From an uncultured Lactococcus sp. (GTDB lineage: Bacteria > Bacillota > Bacilli > Lactobacillales > Streptococcaceae): a stretch of 64,000 nt of DNA. The translations under genes and the position numbers were made by a program. The notes under the pieces are model-generated. The model saw only the letters and a list, made by a program, of their open reading frames with translations. It had not been told where the DNA came from and made no database searches. The stretch spans positions 1-64,000 of the forward strand of contig NZ_CAKPUG010000004.1 of assembly GCF_934191625.1 (NCBI RefSeq), read 5' to 3'. Numbering within the stretch: the stretch's first letter is position 1; the number at the start of each line of letters is the position of its first letter. This document shows, one piece after another, positions 40,303 to 49,602 of this stretch.

Positions 40303-40728
40303 ATGAGAGAAAAATACAAAAACATTCTGGTCGCTGTTGATGGTTCAGAACAATCTGATAAAGCAGTACGTGAAGCAGTAAAAATTGCAGCACGCAATGA
40401 AACATCGTTATTTGTTTTGCATGTCAAAGACGATGTGAGACTTTACGGTTCAGCTTATGGGGTACCTCTTATTCTTGAAAATTTAGAAGAACAATCACGG
40501 GCAATCGTTGAAAGAGCTTCTGAAATTATTAAGAAACAGGTCGAATTTAAAACTTATCGTGTAGAAGGGTCACCCAAAAAAGAAATCGTTGATTTTGCTC
40601 AAGCAAACGATATTGATTTGATCGTTATTGGAGTAACGGGTAAAGGAGCTTTTGACCGCCTGTTAGTCGGATCTACAACTGCATACGTTATTGATCATGC
40701 ACGTTGTAACGTTATGGTTGTCAAATAA
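40303..40728 (+). CDS. Universal stress protein (UspA family)
   Basis: 141-residue cytoplasmic protein. Typical start ILVAVDGSEQSDKAVREAVKIA (7-28) and ATP-loop GVTGKGAFDRLLVGSTTAYVI near 109-129, the GxxGx9GS pattern of ATP-binding Usp proteins. GGGAGG precedes the ATG. Monocistronic with its own terminator. Confidence 0.93.
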   Translation: MREKYKNILVAVDGSEQSDKAVREAVKIAARNETSLFVLHVKDDVRLYGSAYGVPLILENLEEQSRAIVERASEIIKKQVEFKTYRVEGSPKKEIVDFAQANDIDLIVIGVTGKGAFDRLLVGSTTAYVIDHARCNVMVVK

Positions 40729-40730
40729 GT

Positions 40731-40763
40731 AAAAAAAGCTTTCTTTCAAGGAAAGCTTTTTTA
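40731..40763 (+). terminator. Terminator after the usp gene
   Basis: AAAAAAAGCTTTC pairs with GGAAAGCTTTTTT. Confidence 0.92.
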
Positions 40764-40860
40764 TAAAATACTTTTCTGAATTCTGAGTCGTTTTTCTTAA
40801 AAAAAAAGTCAAAGCATTATATAATAGTTTTTACAGGAAAATAAGTTAAAGGATTTTATA

Positions 40861-41211
40861 ATGAAAAGAGTTGTATGTGGACTGGTTGCAATTATTGTTT
40901 TAATAGTTGGAAATTCTGTATGGCATAATTTAGAGCATGGTGGCAAGAATTTATTCGTTAAAATTCATGAAGATGAGAAAATAGAAATGAAAAGATCGGA
41001 TAATGGTCATGTTACAAAATATAAATATTCCGTTGTTGGATTTGATGAAAAAGGTAAATCGCAAGAAATAAAGCTAACAGCAAAATATAGTTTAAAACAT
41101 TATGATTATTTAAAAGTAGTCACGAATAAGAAAAAAGGAGTTTTGAGCTGGAAAGAAGTCAAAAAGCAAGAAATTCCTAAAAATCCTCTGTTTGAGCTTG
41201 AAAAAGTTTAA
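40861..41211 (+). CDS. YxeA-family (DUF1093) exported protein
   Basis: 116 residues: a hydrophobic N-terminal segment (5-20) acting as signal anchor, then a small beta-rich domain with the YxeA pattern KYKYSVVGFDEKGKSQEIKLTA near 54-75. Function unknown; family members are secreted or membrane-tethered. AAAGGA precedes the ATG, and a TATAAT -10 lies at 40820. Confidence 0.75.
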   Translation: MKRVVCGLVAIIVLIVGNSVWHNLEHGGKNLFVKIHEDEKIEMKRSDNGHVTKYKYSVVGFDEKGKSQEIKLTAKYSLKHYDYLKVVTNKKKGVLSWKEVKKQEIPKNPLFELEKV

Positions 41212-41443
41212 GAGAGCTTGGGTTACCTCCCCTTGGGTGAATTAGATATATTTAACACTTGCGATAACGCTTTCTTGGTGTTATAATAACAGTGTAAAAA
41301 ATAATAAACTCTATCCTCCAGCAATAAGGTTGGGGGATTCTTTTGTAAAAATTTAAAATAAATACTTTGGCAGAAACTAGTTTGTGTCAAACATATTCAA
41401 AAATTTCAAAAATATAATGTCCGGTCGTTTGGCCTGGCTTTTT

Positions 41444-41465
41444 TTTGTGCCAAATTTGTGCCAAA
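41444..41465. repeat. Tandem repeat, possible integrase arm sites
   Basis: Two exact back-to-back copies of TTTGTGCCAAA. They lie 40 bases from a hairpin shared with the prophage end at ssrA, where a different 12-base tandem repeat sits at the same distance. Confidence 0.5.
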
Positions 41466-41504
41466 TTATTTCAAAATCAGTGTTTTTTTAACGATTTAGA
41501 CAAA

Positions 41505-41535
41505 ATAAAAACCGCTCTGTTGAGCGATTTTTGAT
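41505..41535 (-). terminator. guaA terminator, same hairpin as after ssrA
   Basis: On the minus strand, AAAATCGCTC-AACA-GAGCGGTTTT followed by TATTTT. About 30 bases are identical to the hairpin at 54652-54684. Confidence 0.8.
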
Positions 41536-41562
41536 TTTTATTTTAGCTATTTTACCTAACGA

Positions 41563-43104
41563 TTATTCCCACTCAACAGTTGCAGGTGGTTTAGAGGTAA
41601 TATCGTAGACGACGCGGTTGATGTGATCCACCTCATTAACGATTCGTACTGAGATTTTCTGTAATACATCCCATGGAAGTTTAGCAAACTCAGCTGTCAT
41701 ACCATCGATAGAAGTGATGGCACGTATAGCAAGTGTATAATCGTAAGTACGAATATCCCCCATTACACCGACTGAACGAACACCGGTGTTCACAGTGAAA
41801 TATTGCCACACATCGCGGTCTAAACCAGCAGCAGCAATTTCCTCACGAAGAATTGCATCTGAATCACGGACAACCGCAATTTTTTCAGGTGTTAGGTCAC
41901 CCATAACACGAATAGCAAGACCGGGGCCAGGGAACGGTTGGCGCCACACAATTTCATCAGGCATGCCAAGTTCTGTACCAAGGGCACGTACTTCATCTTT
42001 AAAGAGCGTGTTTAATGGTTCAATCAATTCAAACTGCATGTCTTCAGGCAATCCCCCCACATTGTGGTGTGATTTAATCGTTTGAGCAGTATCTGTTCCT
42101 GACTCAATGACGTCTGTGTAAAGTGTACCTTGAGCGAGGAATTTAACATCTTTAAGTTTAGAAGCTTCATCATCAAAGACGTAAACAAATTCATTACCAA
42201 TAATTTTACGTTTTTTCTCTGGGTCAGAAACACCAGCCAACTTATTCATGAAACGTTCTTCAGCATTAACACGAATAATATTTAAGCCAAATTTGTCTCC
42301 CAACATGTTCATTACTTGATCACCTTCGCCCTTACGAAGGAAACCATGGTCCACGAAGATTGAAGTCAATTGGTCACCGATCGCACGTTGTAAAAGTACT
42401 CCAACTACAGATGAGTCTACACCACCAGAGAGACCAAGCAAGACTTTTTTATCACCCACTTGTTCGCGGATTTTTTCAATTTGCATGTCAATGAAGCTTT
42501 CCATTGACCAATCACCTTTAGCACCACAAATATTTAAAGCAAAGTTGCGGAGCATATCTGTTCCGTATACAGAGTGACGTACTTCAGGGTGGAATTGTAT
42601 ACCATAAATATTACGTTCTGTATTTTCAACTGCTGCAAATGGGCTATTTGGAGAAGTAGCCACGACATGGAAGCCTTCTGGGATTTCAACAACGCGGTCA
42701 CCGTGGCTCATGAGAACATCTTGTGTTTCAGGAGTGTGAGCGAAAAGTTCAGATTTTGCTTTAAGCTCAATAGGTGCAACCCCGTATTCGCTTTCAGAAG
42801 CACTCTCAACTTTACCACCTAATTTGTGACTAATTAGTTGCATACCATAGCAGATACCTAAAATAGGTAATCCAAGTTCGAAAATTTCAGGATCAATATC
42901 AAATGAACCTTCGTCGTAAACAGAGTTAGGACCCCCGGAAAGTACAATCCCTAAAGGGTTAATTTCACGGATTTCTTGAGCTGTGACTTTATGACTCATC
43001 AGCTCTGAGAAAACACCGATTTCACGAATGCGACGAGCAATCAATTGGTTATATTGACTACCATAGTCAAGAACGATAATTTTTTCAAGTTGTTTATCAG
43101 ACAA
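41563..43104 (-). CDS. guaA: GMP synthase (glutamine-hydrolysing)
   Basis: 513-residue enzyme converting XMP to GMP. The N-terminal class I glutaminase has nucleophile Cys85 in GICYGMQ; the ATP-pyrophosphatase loop is [12 protein letters not shown] near 222-233; the C-terminal dimerisation domain ends [16 protein letters not shown] precedes the ATG on the minus strand. No PurBox was seen upstream. Its 3' end is a known insertion point for integrative elements in firmicutes. Confidence 0.97.
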   Translation of the reverse strand: MSDKQLEKIIVLDYGSQYNQLIARRIREIGVFSELMSHKVTAQEIREINPLGIVLSGGPNSVYDEGSFDIDPEIFELGLPILGICYGMQLISHKLGGKVESASESEYGVAPIELKAKSELFAHTPETQDVLMSHGDRVVEIPEGFHVVATSPNSPFAAVENTERNIYGIQFHPEVRHSVYGTDMLRNFALNICGAKGDWSMESFIDMQIEKIREQVGDKKVLLGLSGGVDSSVVGVLLQRAIGDQLTSIFVDHGFLRKGEGDQVMNMLGDKFGLNIIRVNAEERFMNKLAGVSDPEKKRKIIGNEFVYVFDDEASKLKDVKFLAQGTLYTDVIESGTDTAQTIKSHHNVGGLPEDMQFELIEPLNTLFKDEVRALGTELGMPDEIVWRQPFPGPGLAIRVMGDLTPEKIAVVRDSDAILREEIAAAGLDRDVWQYFTVNTGVRSVGVMGDIRTYDYTLAIRAITSIDGMTAEFAKLPWDVLQKISVRIVNEVDHINRVVYDITSKPPATVEWE

Positions 43105-43220
43105 GTGGGCCTCCTAAAAATTAATATTAAAATATTTTATCATAAAAGAATAGATTATAAAAACGTTTGATACAAAAAAACAGTATTTTTAATTAAAGAG
43201 TAAATTAATGTTATGCTTTT

Positions 43221-44141
43221 TCAAAACTTTTTCAAATAAATTTTATCAATGTAATGATTATCTGTTTTATGCAAGATGACTTCTGCACGATTTCGTGTGG
43301 GCTCAATATAGTCACGTAAATTAGGTAGATTTGTATTGGCCCAAGTCTGGCGTGCTAGCTTCATTACTTCATCATAAGGCATTTTTGTAAATTGGTGATA
43401 ATAATTATGAGGGTCATTTTCGGCTAGCTTAAGCAGACTGTCAAAGCGTTCCAGATACCATCTTTCAATCACATTTTCATCTGCATCAACATAAATAGAA
43501 AAATCATAAAAATCACTAACATACAGATGTTCGCTCTGAGGATTTTGTAAAACATTTATTCCTTCGACAATTAAGATGTCAGGTTGATCGATGGTTTGAG
43601 TTTGATCTTTGAGGATATCATAATTTTCGTGCGAATAAATTGGAATTTCACACGTTTCTCCGTTTTTCACACGGTAAAGAAAGTTTAAGAGGTGCTCCAT
43701 ATCATAACTTTCAGGGAACCCTTTACGATCTAACATGTTTCGTTCTTCTAAAACGGCTGTAGGATAAAGAAAACCGTCAGTTGTTACAAGATCCACGCTT
43801 AATTTTTTAAATTCACGAGAGAGAAGTAGCTGAACTAGGCGTGCCGTAGTAGACTTTCCAACTGCTACAGAACCAGATATTCCAATAATTAAGGGTGGTG
43901 TTTTAACAATTTTTTGTAAAAATAAACCCTTAGAAAAGCTCAAATCCTCAATATTCTTCTTGTAGAGGCGAACCAGATAGATTAAAGGTAAGTATACATC
44001 GATAACGTCTTGGAGTGAAATTTCATCATTGAGTGAACGAATGGCATCGAGCTCCTTATTTGTCAAAGGTACAATTGAAGAAAGATAGAGATTTTGCCAA
44101 GTTTCTCGCGAAATTTCATCATAATTGATGAATTTATTCAT
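43221..44141 (-). CDS. coaA: Pantothenate kinase (type I)
   Basis: 306-residue P-loop kinase for the first step of coenzyme A synthesis. The Walker A motif is GSVAVGKST (90-98), and the family pattern EGINVLQNP lies near 194-202. Normal length. It is monocistronic and divergent from the rsmC-like gene; in streptococci coaA sits beside the same gene in the same way. Confidence 0.95.
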   Translation of the reverse strand: MNKFINYDEISRETWQNLYLSSIVPLTNKELDAIRSLNDEISLQDVIDVYLPLIYLVRLYKKNIEDLSFSKGLFLQKIVKTPPLIIGISGSVAVGKSTTARLVQLLLSREFKKLSVDLVTTDGFLYPTAVLEERNMLDRKGFPESYDMEHLLNFLYRVKNGETCEIPIYSHENYDILKDQTQTIDQPDILIVEGINVLQNPQSEHLYVSDFYDFSIYVDADENVIERWYLERFDSLLKLAENDPHNYYHQFTKMPYDEVMKLARQTWANTNLPNLRDYIEPTRNRAEVILHKTDNHYIDKIYLKKF

Positions 44142-44289
44142 AAGAATATTTTAGCATATTTTGCTTGTAGCTGTATCTAGAGACTTCTTATTGTTTCAAG
44201 TTTAACACTCGAATTTATGATGATTCCTTCTAAATGCATGCAGGACCTAAAGACAGAAGTTATATCACAAAGAAAAAAGAAATATTAAA

Positions 44290-44304
44290 ATGTAAGGGTT
44301 TTCT
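44290..44304 (+). promoter_or_regulatory. cre-like site before the nucleoside salvage cluster
   Basis: ATGTAAGGGTTTTCT matches WTGNAANCGNWNNCW except for one C-to-G change in the central CG. A related TGTAAAGGTTTTC follows about 32 bases further on. CcpA control of nucleoside catabolism is plausible. Confidence 0.35.
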
Positions 44305-44373
44305 AACACTTCCTCCCTATCTGTAAAGGTTTTCCTCGAAAAAATAAAATATTTTGTGATAAAATAAACTGTA

Positions 44374-44979
44374 ATGGTAAAAACAAATATGTATTATGAA
44401 GATAACCGAGATTTAGCACATGACGTGCAGGAATTATCGGTTGAACTTTTAGGACTTCCTCTTTACTTTATGACCGATGCAGGTGTATTTTCTAAAAACA
44501 CTATTGATTATGGTTCACGTGTTTTACTGGAGAATTTTCAACCAGAAGAAGCTAAAACTTTGTTGGATGTTGGTTGTGGTTATGGTGCTTTGGCTTTAAC
44601 TTTAGCAAAGAAATATGACTTAAAAACCACACTTGTAGATGTAAATAGCCGTGCCCTGGATTTAGCGAAGAAAAATGCAGATAAAAATAATATAGAAGTT
44701 CAGGATATTTTTTTATCAAACATATATGAACATGTTGATGGAAAATTCGACGCTATTATTTCTAATCCTCCTATTCGTGCGGGAAAAGAAGTGGTACACG
44801 CTATTTTATCTGGTGCTTATGAGTATTTAAATGATGCTGGGCATTTGACGATCGTTATTCAGAAAAAACAGGGAGCGCCGAGTGCGCAAAAGAAAATGAA
44901 GGATGTCTTTGGTAATTGCGAGGTTGTCGCTAAAGATAAAGGATATTACATTTTAAGAAGTTATAAGGAGAAACTATGA
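44374..44979 (+). CDS. RsmC-like guanine-N2 methyltransferase
   Basis: 201-residue class I methyltransferase of the RsmC type (m2G of 16S rRNA in E. coli). SAM motif LLDVGCGYGALAL (63-75) and the catalytic SNPPIRAGKE near 131-140. Only the C-terminal half of E. coli RsmC is represented, as usual in firmicutes. No Shine-Dalgarno precedes the ATG, and a TAAAAT -10 at 44360-44365 puts the transcript start within about two bases of it, so it may be leaderless. Its end overlaps pdp by four bases. Confidence 0.82.
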   Translation: MVKTNMYYEDNRDLAHDVQELSVELLGLPLYFMTDAGVFSKNTIDYGSRVLLENFQPEEAKTLLDVGCGYGALALTLAKKYDLKTTLVDVNSRALDLAKKNADKNNIEVQDIFLSNIYEHVDGKFDAIISNPPIRAGKEVVHAILSGAYEYLNDAGHLTIVIQKKQGAPSAQKKMKDVFGNCEVVAKDKGYYILRSYKEKL

Positions 44980-46268
44980 CCTACAGAATGGTAGACCTGA
45001 TTCAAAAAAAACGAGATGGCGGCCACTTTGAGAAAGATGAAATTGATTGGCTTATTTCTGGCTATGCAACAGGTGAAGTTCCGGATTATCAAATGGCAGC
45101 TTTGGCCATGGCGATTTATTTTAAAGGCATGACAACAGAAGAAACTGCCAACTTAACGATGGCCATGGTTGCTTCAGGCAAAGAATTTAATTTGTCAGCT
45201 ATTTCTGGTATAAAGGTAGACAAACATTCTACAGGTGGTGTAGGTGACAAAGTAACGATTATCTTGGCACCTTTAGTTGCGAGTTTTGATGTTCCTGTCG
45301 CGAAAATGTCTGGTCGGGGTTTAGGCCATACAGGGGGAACATTGGATAAATTAGAATCTATTCCGGGATTTGAAATTGAGAGAACCGAAGAAGATTTTAT
45401 CAGCCAAGTGAAAGATACAGGAATCGCTGTAATTGGACAGTCTGATGAGTTGGTGAAAGCAGACAAACTCCTCTACGCGCTTCGTGATGTAACAGCCACA
45501 GTTGATATTATTCCATTGATTGCAAGCTCTATCATGTCTAAGAAAATTGCTTCTGGCTCAAATGCTATACTGCTAGATGTGACTGTTGGGGATGGAGCTT
45601 TCATGAAAAATATCGATGATGCACGCCTCTTAGCTCGTACGATGGTTGACTTAGGAAAGACTGTAGGGCGCGAAACAGTAGCAGTTTTGACTAACATGAA
45701 TCAGCCTTTAGGATATGCTATCGGTAATCGCAATGAAATTACGGAAGCTGTGAATACGCTAAATGGAAAAGGTACCTCAAAATTCCGCCACTTTATCGCA
45801 GAGCTTGCTCAAATAATGCTTGCACTAGCAGGTGTAGAAAAAACAGTTCCAGAAATCATCGAAAACCTTGATAATGGAAAAGCTTATGCCAAATTTCTTG
45901 CCATGTGTGAAGCACAGCACGGAGATGCAACAGCTTTCAATCGTTTGACTGCAGATTTAAATGTAGCATATACTGTAGAAGTTTTGGCTGATCGTGACGG
46001 TTATATTTCACAAGAAAAAGCAATGGGCGTCGGTATTGTTGCGATGAAGTTAGGCGCAGGACGTGCAACAAAGACAGATACTATCGATTTTGAAGCTGGT
46101 ATTAATCTCGCGAAAAAAGTTGGTGATGCAGTCCAAAAAGGTGACCTTATCGCTACGCTTTATAGTAATCGCGAAATTTCATCTGACCTGATTGAGGAAT
46201 TTAAAGATAATATCGAAATTTCTGACCAACAGGTTCAGGCACCTGAAATTTTGGAAATAATTCGCTGA
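44976..46268 (+). CDS. pdp: Pyrimidine-nucleoside phosphorylase
   Basis: 430-residue enzyme that phosphorolyses uridine and thymidine to base plus (deoxy)ribose-1-phosphate. Phosphate-binding KHSTGGVGDK near 81-90 and the family core SGRGLGHTGGTLDKLESIPGF near 110-130. AAGGAG precedes the ATG, which overlaps the previous stop. Works with deoC and cdd in pyrimidine nucleoside salvage. Confidence 0.96.
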   Translation: MTYRMVDLIQKKRDGGHFEKDEIDWLISGYATGEVPDYQMAALAMAIYFKGMTTEETANLTMAMVASGKEFNLSAISGIKVDKHSTGGVGDKVTIILAPLVASFDVPVAKMSGRGLGHTGGTLDKLESIPGFEIERTEEDFISQVKDTGIAVIGQSDELVKADKLLYALRDVTATVDIIPLIASSIMSKKIASGSNAILLDVTVGDGAFMKNIDDARLLARTMVDLGKTVGRETVAVLTNMNQPLGYAIGNRNEITEAVNTLNGKGTSKFRHFIAELAQIMLALAGVEKTVPEIIENLDNGKAYAKFLAMCEAQHGDATAFNRLTADLNVAYTVEVLADRDGYISQEKAMGVGIVAMKLGAGRATKTDTIDFEAGINLAKKVGDAVQKGDLIATLYSNREISSDLIEEFKDNIEISDQQVQAPEILEIIR

Positions 46269-46462
46269 TGAAAAATGAACTTCCTCCTATTCCTAACGGA
46301 ATAAAAGCTCTCCAAAGTGTAACAGCAGCTGTACTTGCTGCTATTGCAATGAATCTCTTTGCTCACAATACTTTATTCAAAGTAGCACTTTTTATCCTCA
46401 TCTTTATTTCGGTTTATACGATTATTGGGATGCTATATCTCAAGAGTCGCAGGCCTAAATAA
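46268..46462 (+). CDS. Small membrane protein in the nucleoside cluster
   Basis: 64 residues with two predicted helices (about 16-31 and 36-57) and a basic tail KSRRPK. No family recognised. The ATG overlaps the pdp stop by one base, so it is translated with pdp. Its role is unknown; it is too small to be a transporter by itself. Confidence 0.65.
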   Translation: MKNELPPIPNGIKALQSVTAAVLAAIAMNLFAHNTLFKVALFILIFISVYTIIGMLYLKSRRPK

Positions 46463-46535
46463 AATTTTTAATGTTCACAAATTAAGCGTACTTTAAAGTA
46501 TGCACTATAAAAAATAACTAGGAGTAGACCTAAAA

Positions 46536-47198
46536 ATGAAAATCAATCAATATATTGACCACACAATTCTTAAAGCTGATGCAACACAAGAAAAAGTCCA
46601 AGCTATCGTTGATGAAGCAAAAAAATACGAATTCGCCAGTGTTTGTATAAATCCCACCTGGGTAGCATTTGCTGCTGAACAACTTAAGGATGAAGTTTCA
46701 AAAGTATGTACAGTCATTGGATTCCCACTTGGGGCAAATACGTCAGAAGTCAAAGCTTTTGAAGCAGCAGATGCAATCAAAAAAGGCGCAGATGAAATTG
46801 ATATGGTTATTAATATTGGCGCAGCTAAAGACGGTAAATGGGATTTAGTGGAAGAAGATATTGCAGCGGTTAATGCCGTTAAGGATGGGCGTATCCTGAA
46901 AGTTATTATCGAAACAAGTCTTTTGACAAATGAAGAAAAAGTCAAAGCTTGTCAAGCTGCACAACGTGCTGGCGCTGATTTTGTTAAGACTTCAACAGGA
47001 TTTTCAACAGCTGGTGCTAAAGTTGAAGATGTAAAATTGATGCGTGAAACTGTTGGTTCAGATATGGGAGTCAAAGCTTCAGGTGGTATCCGTAATCTAG
47101 AAGATGCCAAAGCTATGATCGCAGCTGGAGCAAATCGTTTGGGTTGCTCTTCAGGTGTCGCAATCATGGAAGGTGAAACTGCCCATGCCAGCTACTAA
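46536..47198 (+). CDS. deoC: Deoxyribose-phosphate aldolase
   Basis: 220-residue class I aldolase that splits deoxyribose-5-phosphate into glyceraldehyde-3-phosphate and acetaldehyde. The Schiff-base lysine lies in FVKTSTGFS near 150-158, and the second catalytic lysine in VKASGGIRN near 179-187. ACTAGGAG precedes the ATG. The palindromic GCGTACTTTAAAGTATGC-like sequence at 46488-46505 lies just upstream. Confidence 0.96.
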   Translation: MKINQYIDHTILKADATQEKVQAIVDEAKKYEFASVCINPTWVAFAAEQLKDEVSKVCTVIGFPLGANTSEVKAFEAADAIKKGADEIDMVINIGAAKDGKWDLVEEDIAAVNAVKDGRILKVIIETSLLTNEEKVKACQAAQRAGADFVKTSTGFSTAGAKVEDVKLMRETVGSDMGVKASGGIRNLEDAKAMIAAGANRLGCSSGVAIMEGETAHASY

Positions 47199-47577
47199 GG
47201 AACTTATTGAAGCAGCTCGTGAAGCGAGCAGCCATGCTTACGTCCCTTATTCAAATTTTCCTGTAGGTGCAGCACTTGTAACTACGGAAGGTAAAGTATA
47301 TCAAGGGTGTAATATTGAGAATGCGAGCTTTGGTTTGAGCAATTGCGCGGAGAGAACAGCTATTTTTAAGGCTGTGTCCGAAGATCATTTGGAATTTTCA
47401 AGTCTGTATATTTATGGAGAAACTGTCGCTCCAATTAGTCCCTGTGGTGCGTGTCGTCAAGTCGTATCTGAATTTTGTGAGGCTGATATGCCGGTTTATC
47501 TTCTTTCAAAAACAGGCGAAGTTAAAGAAACTTCAGTGGGTCAATTATTGCCTTATTCCTTTAAAGAATTGGAATAA
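47185..47577 (+). CDS. cdd: Cytidine deaminase
   Basis: 130-residue zinc enzyme converting (deoxy)cytidine to (deoxy)uridine. Zinc/catalytic motifs NCAERTAIF near 52-60 and PCGACRQ near 86-92. The frame is open from 47155, inside deoC, but GGAAGGTGAA at 47167 fits the ATG at 47185, overlapping the deoC end by 14 bases. A PurBox-like site for the next gene begins 28 bases after its stop. Confidence 0.95.
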   Translation: MPATKELIEAAREASSHAYVPYSNFPVGAALVTTEGKVYQGCNIENASFGLSNCAERTAIFKAVSEDHLEFSSLYIYGETVAPISPCGACRQVVSEFCEADMPVYLLSKTGEVKETSVGQLLPYSFKELE

Positions 47578-47604
47578 ATTTCTAAAATTGACAGAAAAAA
47601 AGCT

Positions 47605-47617
47605 ATTTCCGAACAAA
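47605..47617 (+). promoter_or_regulatory. PurBox for the BMP lipoprotein gene
   Basis: ATTTCCGAACAAA matches AWWWCCGAACWWT at 12 of 13 positions. Its centre is 63 bases before a TAAAAT -10 (47674-47679), the same spacing as at purC and purD, and the preceding gene's terminator lies between. Confidence 0.75.
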
Positions 47618-47647
47618 GATGTGGTTAAACGCCACATCTTTCTTTTT
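47615..47647 (+). terminator. Terminator after cdd
   Basis: AAAGATGTGG pairs with GCCACATCTTT, followed by CTTTTT. Confidence 0.88.
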
Positions 47648-47735
47648 GGCTTGAATTAATATACAAAATAACTTAAAATAAACTTATACATAAAAACTCT
47701 TACTTGCGAGAGTTTTAAAAATTTTTATATTTGGA

Positions 47736-47751
47736 GGAAAACGTTTCCATG
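47736..47751. promoter_or_regulatory. cre-like sequence over the BMP start region
   Basis: GGAAAACGTTTCCA differs from TGNAANCGNTNNCA only at the first base. It overlaps the bases between Shine-Dalgarno and ATG. It could act as a roadblock site or be chance. Confidence 0.3.
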
Positions 47752-48801
47752 AATAAACGTATTTTCGCAGTTGGTGCTCTTGCACTTGCATCAGTAGCAG
47801 TTCTGGCAGGTTGCCGTGGACGTGAAGAAGCTTCAGGTGGTGAAGCCAAAACAGACCTCAAAGTAGCGATGATTACCGATACTGGTGGTGTTGATGACCG
47901 TTCGTTCAACCAGTCAGCTTGGGAAGGCATGCAAGCCTGGGGCAAGGAAAATGGTCTTTCTCAAGGTAAAGGTATCAACTATTTCCAATCTGATACGGCT
48001 TCTGACTACACAGCTAACTTTAACTCAGCTGTATCTGGGGGATACGACTTAGTGTTTGGTATTGGTTTTGGCCTCCAAGAAGCAACTTCACAAGCTGCTA
48101 AGAACAATCCAGAGACTAAATTTGCAATTATTGACTCTGTGATTGAAAATCAAGAAAACGTTGTTTCAGCTACTTTTGCTGACCAAGAAGCAGCTTACCT
48201 TGCTGGGGTTGCTGCAGCTAAAACAACAAAAACTGACCACGTTGGTTTCATCGGTGGAATTGCTTCAGATATTATTACAGCTTTTGAAGTTGGTTTCGAA
48301 AAAGGTGTTAAGTCTGTTAATCCAAACATCAAGATTGACGTTCAATATGCGGGTTCGTTTAACGATGCTGGTAAAGGTAAAACAATTGCTTCAGCAATGT
48401 ACTCTGGTGGTGCAGACATTATCTATCAAGCTGCTGGCGGTGTAGGTACAGGTGTATTCACTGAAGCGCGTGTTCTTAACGAAACTAAAAATGAAGCAGA
48501 TAAGGTTTGGGTTATCGGCGTTGACCGTGACCAAGAAGAAGAAGGTAATTTCAAATCTAAAGATGGTAAAGAATCTAACTTCGTATTAGCTTCGACACTT
48601 AAAGAAGTTGGAAATGTTGTCAAAGACGTTTCAAACAAAACAAAAGATGGAAAATTCCCTGGTGGTGAAATTCTTAAATATGACTTGAAAAACTCAGGTG
48701 TAGCACTTGCACGCAACAATACTTCTGATGAAGCATGGAAAGCTGTGGAAACTGCTAAAGAAAAAATCATTAATGGTGAAATCACTGTTCCTGCAAAATA
48801 A
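47749..48801 (+). CDS. bmpA: BMP-family nucleoside-binding lipoprotein
   Basis: 350-residue substrate-binding lipoprotein of the BMP (PnrA-like) family, which captures purine nucleosides for an ABC importer. The signal peptide ends in lipobox VLAGC (near 16-20). The mature part starts with a charged linker and has KVAMITDTGGVDDRSFNQSAWEG, the nucleoside-pocket signature. TTGGAGG at 47731 fits the ATG at 47749. The importer's ATPase and permease genes are not downstream; a terminator and a GntR gene follow. Confidence 0.88.
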   Translation: MNKRIFAVGALALASVAVLAGCRGREEASGGEAKTDLKVAMITDTGGVDDRSFNQSAWEGMQAWGKENGLSQGKGINYFQSDTASDYTANFNSAVSGGYDLVFGIGFGLQEATSQAAKNNPETKFAIIDSVIENQENVVSATFADQEAAYLAGVAAAKTTKTDHVGFIGGIASDIITAFEVGFEKGVKSVNPNIKIDVQYAGSFNDAGKGKTIASAMYSGGADIIYQAAGGVGTGVFTEARVLNETKNEADKVWVIGVDRDQEEEGNFKSKDGKESNFVLASTLKEVGNVVKDVSNKTKDGKFPGGEILKYDLKNSGVALARNNTSDEAWKAVETAKEKIINGEITVPAK

Positions 48802-48816
48802 TTATACCAATTATGT

Positions 48817-48843
48817 AAACCAGCTGTTATAGCTGGTTTTTTG
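48817..48843 (+). terminator. Terminator after bmpA
   Basis: AAACCAGCT pairs with AGCTGGTTTTTT. Confidence 0.88.
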
Positions 48844-48890
48844 TTAGAAATTGGTATATAATAATAAAAAACAAGGCAGAGGGAGACACC

Positions 48891-49598
48891 ATGCAAAGAA
48901 ACAATGTTCCAAATTATATAAGAATTCATGACGCAATAAAAGAAGAAGTTGAAAAAGCAGTTTGGAAGATTGGTGAGCGTTTGCCGAGTGAACGAGATTT
49001 GGCTGAGCGCTTTGGAGTAAGTCGTATGACTGCACGACAAGCAGTCACCTCACTTGTAGAGGAAGGGATTTTGGAACGCCGTGTGGGAAGTGGGACTTAC
49101 GTAGCAAGCCGACGGGTACGTGAAAAGATGCGTGGTACAACTTCCTTTACAGAAATTATCACTGCACAGGGAAAAATACCATCTACTGAAGTTTTAAGTT
49201 ACCTCAAAACTTTGCCTAATGAAGTAGAGTGTGAAAAACTAGAAATATCGAAAGAACAAACGATTATCCGGATGGAACGTGTACGTTATGCGGATCAAGT
49301 TCCTATCTGTTATGAAGTTGCAAGTATTCCTTATGATTTGGTGAAATCTTTTGAAAAGAAAAATATTACCTCTAATTTTTTCAATACCCTGACACAAGCA
49401 GGTTATGAAATCGATCGTAGTCAACAGATTATTTCCGCCAAAAAAGTCAGTACTGAAGTCGCTGAATACCTTAAGATTAAGTCAGGTGATGCTATTTTAG
49501 GATTGACGCAAATTTCTTATTTGGCCGATGGACGCGCATTTGAGTATGTACTTTCTCAGTATGTTGGGGATCGTTTTGAGTTTTATTTGGAGCGCTAA
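48891..49598 (+). CDS. GntR/HutC-family transcriptional regulator
   Basis: 235 residues: winged helix 1-75 with RLPSERDLAERFGVSRMTARQAVTSLVEEG, then a UTRA ligand domain (about 95-235). The ligand is unknown. GGCAGAGGGAGA precedes the ATG. Position after bmpA suggests, but does not prove, a role in nucleoside or sugar control. A TATAAT -10 lies near 48857. Confidence 0.82.
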   Translation: MQRNNVPNYIRIHDAIKEEVEKAVWKIGERLPSERDLAERFGVSRMTARQAVTSLVEEGILERRVGSGTYVASRRVREKMRGTTSFTEIITAQGKIPSTEVLSYLKTLPNEVECEKLEISKEQTIIRMERVRYADQVPICYEVASIPYDLVKSFEKKNITSNFFNTLTQAGYEIDRSQQIISAKKVSTEVAEYLKIKSGDAILGLTQISYLADGRAFEYVLSQYVGDRFEFYLER

Positions 49599-49602
49599 AA
49601 AG

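Larger units (their letters stand above)
41212..41562. other. Gene-free stretch between the YxeA-like gene and guaA
   Basis: No ORF of note. It holds an orphan promoter (TTGCGA at 41259, 17-base spacer, TATAAT at 41282) followed within 20-50 bases by a terminator-like hairpin (about 41312-41346). A second terminator-like hairpin (41420-41448) and a tandem repeat of TTTGTGCCAAA (41444-41465) follow, then the guaA terminator. The repeat and terminator look like the end of an old integrated element (see findings). Confidence 0.55.

Noticed and set aside
45116..45466. Long minus-strand ORFs inside pdp, deoC, pepDA and purH
   Set aside because: They lie antisense to conserved enzymes, lack ribosome-binding sites and show low-complexity composition typical of codon mirror images.
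47646..47748. Purine riboswitch in the bmpA leader
   Set aside because: No three-way junction pattern or conserved loop sequences; control is better explained by the PurBox.
48426..49040. 204-codon minus-strand ORF over bmpA and the gntR-like gene
   Set aside because: It mirrors the well-supported plus-strand genes and encodes no recognisable domain; it also crosses a terminator.
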